This document shows, in pieces, positions 32,284 through 37,955 of a stretch of 37,955 bases of DNA (positions within the stretch are counted from its first letter, which is position 1; every line of letters starts with the position of its first letter). Source of the stretch: DAOUMU01 sp034409055 (lineage in GTDB: Bacteria > Chloroflexota > Anaerolineae > 4572-78 > J111); contig DAOUMU010000004.1 in NCBI GenBank assembly GCA_034409055.1, forward strand, positions 1-37,955. The letters run 5' to 3'. Position numbers and translations under genes: made by a program. The notes beneath the pieces were generated by a model that did not search any database, was not told where the DNA came from, and saw only the letters and a list, made by a program, of their open reading frames with translations.

Positions 32284-33033
32284 ATGACAGTGGATCTTCC
32301 TTCTGCCGGTTTATTAAGCCAACAAGCGGCCTGGTTGGCTCCGGGCCGGGCGCGGTTGTTGCGGCGGGTGGCCGTTGCCCGGCGGAGGCGGGTGCTGGAT
32401 TTGGGGGCAGGCTATGGGACGGTGACCGGGGAACTGGTCCGGCGCAGTGGCGGGGCAGTGGTGGCGGTAGATTCAAAGCAAACCGCCTTGAGCCACGATC
32501 CAGATTCGTTTGCCGGCGCCGGGCGCGTGTGCGGGACTGCTGCGAAGTTGCCCTTTGAAGATGCCGCTTTTGATCTGGTCTTCTGCCAGGTGGTCCTGAT
32601 GTGGGTTTCCCTGGCCGAGGCAGTTCGGGAAATCTGGCGGGTATTGCTAGCGGGTGGGGTATTGGTGGCCCTGGAACCAGATTATGGAGGGCTTATCGAG
32701 CATCCCCCCGAGCTTGCTACCCGCGATTTGTGGCTGGCTGCCCTATCCCGGGTCGGAGCAGACCCGTTGGTTGGGCGTAAATTACCCGGAGTTTTAACTG
32801 CGCAGGGATTTGCGGTCAGGGTAGATTTGCTGTCCGAACTGGTCCCCCCCTCGCCCCTTCGCTTCGACCTGCTGCGCGGTCTACCCTTGACCAGGGAGGA
32901 ACAGCAGATTTTAGAAACGGTCGAATCTGAAGCGGCTCACCGAAGCGGAGCTTGGGGGCAAGTGGTGCATTTGCCCTTTGTGTTGGTGACGGCCACGAAG
33001 AATAGTTCACAATTCACAATTCAGAATTCATAA
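32284..33033 (+). CDS. Class I SAM-dependent methyltransferase
   Basis: 249 residues. The Rossmann-type core has motif I VLDLGAGYGTVTGEL (about 37-51), the motif II acidic residue at VVAVDSKQ, the motif IV region AFDLVFCQVVLMWV and the motif V region REIWRVLLAGGVLVALEPDYGG, as in the Methyltransf_11 group. It begins 16 nt after the Cys-tail gene with only a weak ribosome site, and is probably read from the same transcript. The substrate is unknown: it could be a small molecule or the protein products nearby. The last ten residues (NSSQFTIQNS) are encoded by an AT-rich simple repeat and look like a late addition to the C-terminus. Confidence 0.87.
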   Translation: MTVDLPSAGLLSQQAAWLAPGRARLLRRVAVARRRRVLDLGAGYGTVTGELVRRSGGAVVAVDSKQTALSHDPDSFAGAGRVCGTAAKLPFEDAAFDLVFCQVVLMWVSLAEAVREIWRVLLAGGVLVALEPDYGGLIEHPPELATRDLWLAALSRVGADPLVGRKLPGVLTAQGFAVRVDLLSELVPPSPLRFDLLRGLPLTREEQQILETVESEAAHRSGAWGQVVHLPFVLVTATKNSSQFTIQNS

Positions 33034-33046
33034 TTATCAATTATTA
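33006..33046. repeat. AT-rich TTCACAATT-type short repeat
   Basis: Tandem degenerate copies of TTCACAATT/CAGAATTCATAATT run from inside the methyltransferase 3' end into the gap before the next gene. The insertion appears to have set the present stop codon. Confidence 0.5.
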
Positions 33047-33062
33047 TCCCGGGGTGTTCATT

Positions 33063-34439
33063 ATGGACTTAGCGATTACTGGGGGACAGGTTATCACCGC
33101 CTACGGACGTTTCATGGCCGATATAGGCACTGCTGACGGGCGAATCATTAGCCTGACTGCGCCGGGTACCCTTCTGGCGGCGACTGAAACGATCGATGCC
33201 TCTGGCATGCTGGTGCTGCCGGGAGCCATTGACATCCATTTCCACGCCCGCACGCCGGCCTATCCCGAACGGGGTGATTTTTATACGGAGACCCGGGCCG
33301 CTGCGGCCGGTGGCGTGACCACTGTCTTTGAGATGCCCATTTCCAAGCCGGGCTGTGCCACGCCGGAAATCTTCCGTAACCGGCGGCGGTTGATCGAGGA
33401 GTTGGCCATTATCGACGTGGCCCTGTTTGGGGCACCGGGTACACTCGACCGGGATGACGTACTGGGCATGGCCGCCGAGGGGGCCATCGCTTTCAAGATT
33501 TTTATGCACCGCGCCCCCCTGGGTCGCGAAGACGAGTTTATCGGCATCTGTCTGACCGAGGATGACCAGTTGTACGAGACCCTGCTCCTGGTTAAAGAAA
33601 CCGGGCGGCGACTGGTGGTTCATTGTGAAAGTGATTCGATGCTGGAAGCGGGTCTGGCCCGGATGCAAGCCGAGGGACGCACCGATCTGCAGGCTCATAT
33701 GGACTCGCGCCCACCGGTGGTCGAGGCCGTGGGTGTGGCCCGGCTGTTGACCATGGCCGAAGACGTGGGCACGCTGGTGCACGTAGCTCACGTTAGCAGC
33801 GCTCACGCCTTGCAACTGATCCGCCGCTTCCAACGTGATGGGGTGAACGTGACGGCGGAAACTTGCCCGCATTATCTGTTTTTCGACGAGAACGACTACC
33901 TGCGCCTGGGACCCTATGCCAAAGTCAACCCGCCCCTGCGCAGCGCCGAAGATCAGCAGGCCCTGTGGCAGGGCTTGGCCGATGGCACTATCAACGTGGT
34001 GACCACAGATCACGGTCCCTACCTGGTGGCCGAAAAAGAACGCGGCTGGCAGGGGGTGTGGCTGGCCCCGTCGGGGTTACCGGGGGTGCAAACCCGGGTA
34101 CCGATCATGATGACGGCTGCGTTGCAGGGGCGTCTGTCGTTGGAACGAGTGGTGCAATTGATAAGTACTGAACCGGCCCGCTTGTTTGGTCTGGCGCCTC
34201 GCAAAGGCACCATCGCCCCAGGGGCGGACGCCGACTTCTGTATTTACGACCCCAGACCGGCCACGGTTATGCGCCGTGAACAGATGTGGAGCCAGGCTCG
34301 CGATATCGATAAACTCTATGAGGGCATATCGCTGCAAGGGCAGGTGGTGGCTACGGTATACCGGGGCCGCTTGATTTTCCGCGAGGGCGAAATTCTGGCC
34401 CAGGCCGGAAGTGGTGGCTTTATTGGGCCGGGCAGTTAG
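33063..34439 (+). CDS. Dihydroorotase/allantoinase/hydantoinase-like cyclic amidohydrolase
   Basis: 458 residues. ATG 33063 is taken over the upstream in-frame GTG 33054 because it matches the family N-terminus (MDLAITGGQV). All metal-site residues of the family can be found: DIHFH (H59, H61), carboxylated lysine in AFKIFM (K145), VVHCES (H187), VAHVSS (H243) and TTDHGP (D316). The order and length match cytosolic amidohydrolases that open cyclic amides such as dihydroorotate, allantoin or hydantoins. The lack of the rest of a pyrimidine cluster and the presence of an RraA-like gene next door favour a catabolic role. Substrate not determined. Confidence 0.92.
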   Translation: MDLAITGGQVITAYGRFMADIGTADGRIISLTAPGTLLAATETIDASGMLVLPGAIDIHFHARTPAYPERGDFYTETRAAAAGGVTTVFEMPISKPGCATPEIFRNRRRLIEELAIIDVALFGAPGTLDRDDVLGMAAEGAIAFKIFMHRAPLGREDEFIGICLTEDDQLYETLLLVKETGRRLVVHCESDSMLEAGLARMQAEGRTDLQAHMDSRPPVVEAVGVARLLTMAEDVGTLVHVAHVSSAHALQLIRRFQRDGVNVTAETCPHYLFFDENDYLRLGPYAKVNPPLRSAEDQQALWQGLADGTINVVTTDHGPYLVAEKERGWQGVWLAPSGLPGVQTRVPIMMTAALQGRLSLERVVQLISTEPARLFGLAPRKGTIAPGADADFCIYDPRPATVMRREQMWSQARDIDKLYEGISLQGQVVATVYRGRLIFREGEILAQAGSGGFIGPGS

Positions 34440-34443
34440 TTCT

Positions 34444-34521
34444 TGTTGCAAAACCTTGTAGTAGACGCATCCCCATGCGTCTACGGCGGGCATAGGGATG
34501 CCCTGGCTACGTTTTGCAACA
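34444..34521. repeat. 78-bp branched palindrome
   Basis: Perfect 11-bp terminal arms (TGTTGCAAAAC at 34444-34454, GTTTTGCAACA at 34511-34521) surround an inner GTAG/CTAC pair and two hairpins: GACGCAT-CCCC-ATGCGTC and GGGCAT-AGGG-ATGCCC. The fold is a three-way junction. The second hairpin is identical to that in the 28742 array. Confidence 0.85.
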
Positions 34522-34558
34522 GAAACTAGTTAGTTAGTTGGATGGGTGGTCAGTCAGT

Positions 34559-35221
34559 ATGGAGGCAAAGTTACAGTCGTTACTTGAGGCGGGGACGGCG
34601 GTGATTGCTGATGTGTTTGATGCGATGGGGCAACTGCCGCCGGTGCTTGATAATAGCCTGTTTGCCCTGGCCGGGCCGGGGACACGATTTATTGGCCCGG
34701 CTTACACGATTGCCGGTCAGTCTCAACGCTGGTCAGAAGGGGGGGATCGGGCTAAATTGGCCGCGATTGACCAGATGTCGCCCGGCGTGGTACCGGTTTG
34801 GGCTGGCCATGACATTCGAGGCGTGTGCTGCTTTGGCGACTTGCTGGCCACGGCCATGCAGGCCCGGGGGTGTGTGGGGGTAGTCGTTGACGGGGGCGTT
34901 CGAGATGTGGCCTATCTGCGCCAGCTCGGTTTGCCGATGATGGTGCGCTACTGCACCCCAGCCCAGGCCATCAGCCGCTGGCGAGTGGTTGACCGTCAGG
35001 TTCCGGTTCAGGTCCGTGGCGCTCTGGTCGATTGGGTCACCGTCCAGCCGGGGGATATCGTCGTGGCCGATGATGACGGCGTCATTATCGTTCCGGCTGC
35101 CCTGGTGTCCGACGTAGCCGCCCAGGTCACCGCCTGGGCCAGCACCGAATCCGGGGCACGAGCGGATATCCGGGCCGGTATGCCGCTCCTCGACGCTCTA
35201 GATAAATATGGACATCTCTAA
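34559..35221 (+). CDS. RraA-like / 4-hydroxy-4-methyl-2-oxoglutarate aldolase-type protein
   Basis: 220 residues. ATG 34559 is preferred to the in-frame TTG 34538; neither has a strong ribosome site. The family signatures are present: GDLLATAMQARG, then VVVDGGVRD (the Arg-Asp pair that binds the oxo-acid and metal) and PGDIVVADDDGVIIVP. Members are divalent-metal class II aldolases or decarboxylases acting on hydroxy-methyl-oxoglutarate or oxaloacetate; others such as RraA inhibit RNase E. The aldolase-type catalytic residues are kept, so an enzyme is more likely. It follows the amidohydrolase gene after the branched palindrome, and the two may share a pathway. Confidence 0.88.
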   Translation: MEAKLQSLLEAGTAVIADVFDAMGQLPPVLDNSLFALAGPGTRFIGPAYTIAGQSQRWSEGGDRAKLAAIDQMSPGVVPVWAGHDIRGVCCFGDLLATAMQARGCVGVVVDGGVRDVAYLRQLGLPMMVRYCTPAQAISRWRVVDRQVPVQVRGALVDWVTVQPGDIVVADDDGVIIVPAALVSDVAAQVTAWASTESGARADIRAGMPLLDALDKYGHL

Positions 35222-35230
35222 TTGAACAAA

Positions 35231-35258
35231 TTGCTAGTCCGCCTTGCTAAGCTATAAT
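35231..35258 (+). promoter_or_regulatory. Promoter-like boxes upstream of the toxin-antitoxin pair (distal)
   Basis: TTGCTA (35231-35236) and TATAAT (35253-35258) have a 16-nt spacer. The -10 box touches one arm of the 11-bp inverted repeat described for 35258-35398. Confidence 0.45.
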
Positions 35259-35398
35259 AGACATTATATCGATTTGATTTGAGAGCGTTTTTAAGCCTAT
35301 CATTTAGAGTAGGATTTGCAGAATTAAAGAATTTGACCCTAACATTCAACGAATCCTGCTATTTTGGATTGACATAAATTTAATCGGTATAATGTCTA
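35258..35398. promoter_or_regulatory. Paired 11-bp operator-like inverted repeat
   Basis: TAGACATTATA at 35258-35268 is exactly inverted as TATAATGTCTA at 35388-35398, 119 bp away. Each arm overlaps a TATAAT box. This placement would suit a repressor bound at both sites, for example by the downstream antitoxin complex. Confidence 0.45.
35369..35393 (+). promoter_or_regulatory. Promoter-like boxes upstream of the toxin-antitoxin pair (proximal)
   Basis: Consensus TTGACA (35369-35374) and consensus TATAAT (35388-35393) are only 13 nt apart, well short of the usual 17. They may belong to different promoters, or activity may depend on a factor that bends the site. Confidence 0.4.
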
Positions 35399-35448
35399 AT
35401 TAAAAATAGCTGTAGGTTCGCTCATTTTTATAACCGGAGCAAAAAATT

Positions 35449-35775
35449 ATGGCTATATCAGCCCCGTTGCGCAATCTTGAGCGTCTAAAACAACTTTATA
35501 CCGCAGGGTTTCACAATACTTTTTTGAATAGCGCCTTAGACAAAATTATTGACCGTCAGATTACCCGCGATGAAGCAGATTTACAGCGGGTAAATAAGGT
35601 GCTAACTCAGTTTGAGGAGCAGTATGGACTGACCTCGGATGAGTTTTGGCAGCATTTCCAGGCTGGTCAAATGGCTGATAGCGCTGATTTTATGGAATGG
35701 AACGCTTTCTATAAGATGCGGCATCGCATTGTCACTCGCCTGAAGATCTTGCGGGACGACGATACTGATGAGTGA
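35449..35775 (+). CDS. Probable antitoxin of a TumE-like pair
   Basis: 108 residues, ATG 35449 with GGAG (35436-35439) upstream. The protein is small, helical and charged (LERLKQLYTAGFHNTF; RVNKVLTQFEEQYGLTSDEFWQHF). I do not recognise the domain and see no clear helix-turn-helix. It is called an antitoxin because it precedes and overlaps by 8 nt a gene with toxin-family features, the usual order for such pairs. The AT-rich upstream region with paired operator-like sites fits an autoregulated unit. Confidence 0.6.
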   Translation: MAISAPLRNLERLKQLYTAGFHNTFLNSALDKIIDRQITRDEADLQRVNKVLTQFEEQYGLTSDEFWQHFQAGQMADSADFMEWNAFYKMRHRIVTRLKILRDDDTDE

Positions 35776-36160
35776 CATCTCCGCCTATTTGACCGAAGTT
35801 GAGCTAGCCCTATTGAGCAGTCCAGTTGTTACTGAGTACCGTGTTGTGCGTTCCTGGGCTAATACTGATGATGGATATATTCGCATTCGGGTTACGTTGA
35901 CAAACAGTGATTTCCTGGAAGCAGCAGAATACTTTGTGCTCCAGGGAGGACAGATAGTGACGGTTGATTACCGGTATCAGTGGATGACTGGCGACAGGAA
36001 AGTGCTGCGTCGACGTTGGGACAGTACTCCTGACCACCCCGATTTAGAAAACTTTCCTTACCATATCCATATGGGTAACGAAGAAGCTGTGATTCCCGGT
36101 CACCCACTGAGTTTGCTTGATTTACTGAAAACCCTCGAAAGTGAGATTTCTCAACTATAG
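35768..36160 (+). CDS. TumE/DUF6516-like toxin
   Basis: 130 residues. The motif order fits what I know of the DUF6516 (toxin TumE) family: an N-terminal helix, strands around YRVVRSWANTDDGYIRIRVTLTN, the EAAEYFV strand, a YRYQWMT strand with RRRWD, and the FPYHIHMGNEE segment near the end with the conserved H-x-H and Glu. Members are small toxins paired with an antitoxin; the biochemical target is not visible from the sequence. Its start lies inside the upstream gene, so expression is coupled. Confidence 0.72.
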   Translation: MSDISAYLTEVELALLSSPVVTEYRVVRSWANTDDGYIRIRVTLTNSDFLEAAEYFVLQGGQIVTVDYRYQWMTGDRKVLRRRWDSTPDHPDLENFPYHIHMGNEEAVIPGHPLSLLDLLKTLESEISQL

Positions 36161-36164
36161 CTGC

Positions 36165-36185
36165 GGGCAAGTTAGCAACTTGCCC
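36165..36185. terminator. Hairpin between convergent genes
   Basis: A perfect 9-bp stem, GGGCAAGTT (36165-36173) and AACTTGCCC (36177-36185), has a 3-nt loop between the toxin gene and the convergent msrQ gene. Neither side has a T tract, so termination is plausible but unproven. A GCAAGTTxGCAACTTGC word is also a common type of dispersed palindrome. Confidence 0.5.
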
Positions 36186-36841
36186 TACATAGCTTGACTT
36201 GAGAGGATTTTACTTTTTGTTTTGCCTTGATGCTTAAATTTGCTCCGAACCTTGGTGATGGCTTTGCGAATGAGGGGCAGGCGAACGATCAGTAACAAGC
36301 CCACAATAGCCCCATATATCAAGGGTTCACGGATGTCTGATTTGACCAACCAGACGAAATGGACCACCACCAGCAGGCCGGCCAGGTAGACAAGCCGGTG
36401 CAGCCGTTTCCAGTTTTTGCCCAATCGCTTCATCCAGCCCCGTGTCGATGTTACCGCCAGCGGTAATAGGATAAGGAAAGCAGCAAATCCGACCAGGGCG
36501 TAGCGTTTCTCAAAAATAGCCTCCTGAAGTAATTCCAGATCAAGACCATAGTCCAGCCAGACAAAAATCAAGAAATGCAGGCCGGCATACATAAAGGCAT
36601 AAAGCCCCAGCAATTTACGAAGCGGCAACACCTGTCTGAAACCAAACAGGGTGTTGATGGGCGTGCAAGCCAGGGACAGCACCAGCAGGACCAGGGCGGT
36701 TTTGCCGGTGCGGAAGGTCATTTCCTGGATAGGGTTGAACGTCAGTTGGTTTTGCCAATAATCCCAAATGAGCAGCGCCAGGGGTAAGAGCGCCCCGATG
36801 TGGGTCAGTATCTGGAGCCAACGTGATTTAAGAGATTTCAT
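36185..36841 (-). CDS. msrQ: MsrQ, heme-binding membrane subunit of the MsrPQ methionine-sulfoxide reductase
   Basis: 218 residues. MsrQ passes electrons from the inner-membrane quinone pool or cytosolic flavins to periplasmic MsrP. The sequence has six predicted membrane helices of the ferric-reductase-like fold, with histidines suited for heme: YAGLHFLIFVW, RLHRLVYLAG and VVHFVWLVK. LACTPINTLFG and the KLLGLYAF segment are typical for the family. Its ATG shares one base with the msrP stop codon (TAATG), so the pair is translationally coupled. The start is fixed by that overlap. Confidence 0.93.
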   Translation of the reverse strand: MKSLKSRWLQILTHIGALLPLALLIWDYWQNQLTFNPIQEMTFRTGKTALVLLVLSLACTPINTLFGFRQVLPLRKLLGLYAFMYAGLHFLIFVWLDYGLDLELLQEAIFEKRYALVGFAAFLILLPLAVTSTRGWMKRLGKNWKRLHRLVYLAGLLVVVHFVWLVKSDIREPLIYGAIVGLLLIVRLPLIRKAITKVRSKFKHQGKTKSKILSSQAM

Positions 36842-37794
36842 TAGTAGTACACCTTCAGATCCATTCCTTCGTAAAGATGGGCCACTTCTTCGGCGTACCC
36901 GTTGAAAGGGAGTGTCTTGCGCCGACCCGATTCACCGATCCGGCGCTCACTGGCTTGCGACCACCGGGGGTGGGGTACGTCCGGGTTGACGTTGGCGAAG
37001 AAACCGTATTCGTGGGGAGCGGCAGCCATCCACAAAGAAGTCGGCATTTCTTCCACCAGGTCAATTTTGACAATCGACTTGATACTCTTGAAGCCATATT
37101 TCCAGGGCACAACCAGCCGGATAGGGGCCCCGTTTTGCGGTACCAACTGCTTGCCGTAGAGACCGGTCGATAGGATGGCCAGATCGTTCATAGCCTCATC
37201 CAGGCGTAAGCCCTCTACGTAGGGCCAGTTATACCATTTGCTGTTCTGACCCGGCATCTGTTGCGGATCGTAGAGTGTCTCAAAGCGTACATACTTGGCC
37301 TTTGAGGTCGGTTCAACCTCTTTCAGCAATTCGGCCAGGGAAAAGCCCAGCCAGGGGATGACCATCGACCAGCCCTCAACGCAGCGCAAGCGGTAGATTC
37401 GCTCTTGCTGGGTGAACTTTTGTCGCAAATCGTCGATGTCATAAGTTTTGGGGTTGTTGACCAGCCCCCTCACCTCGACCGTCCAGGGCGATGTTTTGAA
37501 ATTTCCCACGAGCGAGGCCACTACTTCTTTATTGAGCGAGAACTCGTAGTAATTGTTGAAATTGGTCACAGCCTGGTAAGAGGTGAGCGGATCACCCAAC
37601 TCGTCTGTATTGGCGTTGGCCTGTAATGATTCGCCCTCTTCTTCTACCTTGGCCGGGGTGGCCGATGAGCCTTGACCACCGCAGGCACTGAGCACGACAG
37701 CGCTGGCGGCCAGAGCGCCGATGCCAACCATGAACTTCCGCCGGGACAGATAGATGTGCTCAGGCGTAATTTTGGATGATTTGATTTTAATCAT
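36841..37794 (-). CDS. msrP: MsrP, Tat-exported molybdopterin methionine-sulfoxide reductase
   Basis: 317 residues. MsrP repairs oxidised methionines in exported proteins using a molybdenum cofactor. A twin-arginine signal, SRRKFMVG (17-24), precedes a hydrophobic stretch ending LSACGG, which also looks like a lipobox. The Sulfite_oxidase-type core has R-L-R-C138-V-E-G-W-S, where C138 is the molybdenum ligand. RFETLYDPQQMPGQ, YVEGLRLDEAM and NGAPIRLVVPWKYGFKSIKSI are all typical. ATG 37794 is preceded by AGGAGGAAAC, an excellent ribosome site. A TATAAT on the minus strand (37823-37818) may be its -10 box. The branched repeat at 37843 lies upstream. Confidence 0.95.
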   Translation of the reverse strand: MIKIKSSKITPEHIYLSRRKFMVGIGALAASAVVLSACGGQGSSATPAKVEEEGESLQANANTDELGDPLTSYQAVTNFNNYYEFSLNKEVVASLVGNFKTSPWTVEVRGLVNNPKTYDIDDLRQKFTQQERIYRLRCVEGWSMVIPWLGFSLAELLKEVEPTSKAKYVRFETLYDPQQMPGQNSKWYNWPYVEGLRLDEAMNDLAILSTGLYGKQLVPQNGAPIRLVVPWKYGFKSIKSIVKIDLVEEMPTSLWMAAAPHEYGFFANVNPDVPHPRWSQASERRIGESGRRKTLPFNGYAEEVAHLYEGMDLKVYY

Positions 37795-37817
37795 GTTTCC
37801 TCCTATGCTTAGAATCG

Positions 37818-37823
37818 ATTATA
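37818..37823 (-). promoter_or_regulatory. -10 box for msrPQ
   Basis: TATAAT on the minus strand, 24 nt upstream of the msrP start codon. No good -35 box is found at 16-18 nt; that position falls at the edge of the branched repeat. Confidence 0.4.
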
Positions 37824-37842
37824 TTTTGGGCTCTTTGGGATT

Positions 37843-37955
37843 TTCCGTGGCGCTCGGCCCGGATTGACAAATCCGGGCCTACATCTTGTGGCAGAAAATG
37901 GCTATGCCACGATATGTCGGGGATCTGTCGATCCCCTCTGAGCGATTCCACGGAA
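37843..37955. repeat. Branched palindrome with three hairpins at the window edge
   Basis: Outer arms TTCCGTGG (37843-37850) and CCACGGAA (37948-37955), extended by CGCTC/GAGCG, enclose three hairpins: GGCCCGGAT with ATCCGGGCC (37856-37879), GTGGCA with TGCCAC (37888-37910) and GGGGATC with GATCCCC (37919-37936). The fold is a four-way cloverleaf. The outer arms may continue beyond the window. Confidence 0.85.

Noticed and set aside
33069..34013. 314-codon open frame opposite the amidohydrolase gene
   Set aside because: No recognisable motif or ribosome site, while the plus strand encodes every catalytic residue of a known family.
37843..37955. tRNA gene suggested by the cloverleaf shape
   Set aside because: Arm lengths, loop sequences and the T-loop consensus do not fit a tRNA; the stems are long dispersed palindromes.

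Overview
The window looks like a Chloroflexota (Anaerolineae-like) chromosome segment. This is inferred from gene style: AAA-like/kinase fusion proteins, Thr-Pro-rich extracellular linkers, many tandem-repeat proteins, mixed ATG/GTG/TTG starts behind strong AGGAGG sites, and palindromic dispersed repeats in almost every intergenic gap. No rRNA, tRNA, CRISPR array, intact transposase or phage structural gene was seen.

Layout. 1-1484: end of an upstream gene, then a secreted protein built from three copies of one beta-rich domain, closed by a textbook terminator. 1579-5089: a coiled-coil membrane protein converging on a translationally coupled pair, a GT4 glycosyltransferase and a polyprenyl-phosphate sugar-1-phosphate transferase, for cell-surface polysaccharide. 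5433-12998: a tightly overlapping three-gene signalling operon consisting of a phosphotransferase-like/AAA_35 fusion, an AAA_35/Ser-Thr kinase/repeat/membrane fusion, and a membrane-anchored SH3 protein. 13237-19111: minus-strand genes for two secreted clan GH-A type glycosidases and a very long pentapeptide-repeat protein. 19825-21599: a two-[4Fe-4S] protein with extra Cys clusters, a HypA-like nickel metallochaperone and a small conserved Cys protein. 21710-26496: three proteins of unknown function with strongly basic tails (small Cys protein, HEAT-repeat protein, TPR protein). 26550-26762: remnant of what looks like a DUF499-type ATPase.

26766-35221 is the most interesting block, with all genes on the plus strand. 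A membrane zinc-ribbon protein overlaps a radical SAM/SPASM enzyme with a PqqD-like N-terminal region. Next come three 89-bp palindromic tandem repeats, a paralogue of the enzyme that has lost the radical SAM cysteines, and a DUF2207-like membrane protein ending in a Gly/Cys-Ala tail with seven cysteines. A methyltransferase follows, then a cyclic amidohydrolase and an RraA-like protein. My proposal is that the enzyme and pseudo-enzyme pair modifies the Cys tail, as in a peptide or protein modification system. This is inference from motifs and gene order.

35231-36160 is a TumE/DUF6516-like toxin with its probable antitoxin, behind a promoter region bearing an inverted repeat that could be an operator. 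36185-37794 is MsrQ-MsrP, the periplasmic methionine-sulfoxide repair pair. The window ends in a branched palindromic element.

Branched palindromes, meaning outer inverted repeats enclosing one to three hairpins, recur at 5318, 22215, 28752 (three copies), 34444 and 37843, with simpler or truncated relatives at 19502, 19674 and 21604. They form a second theme of the window.
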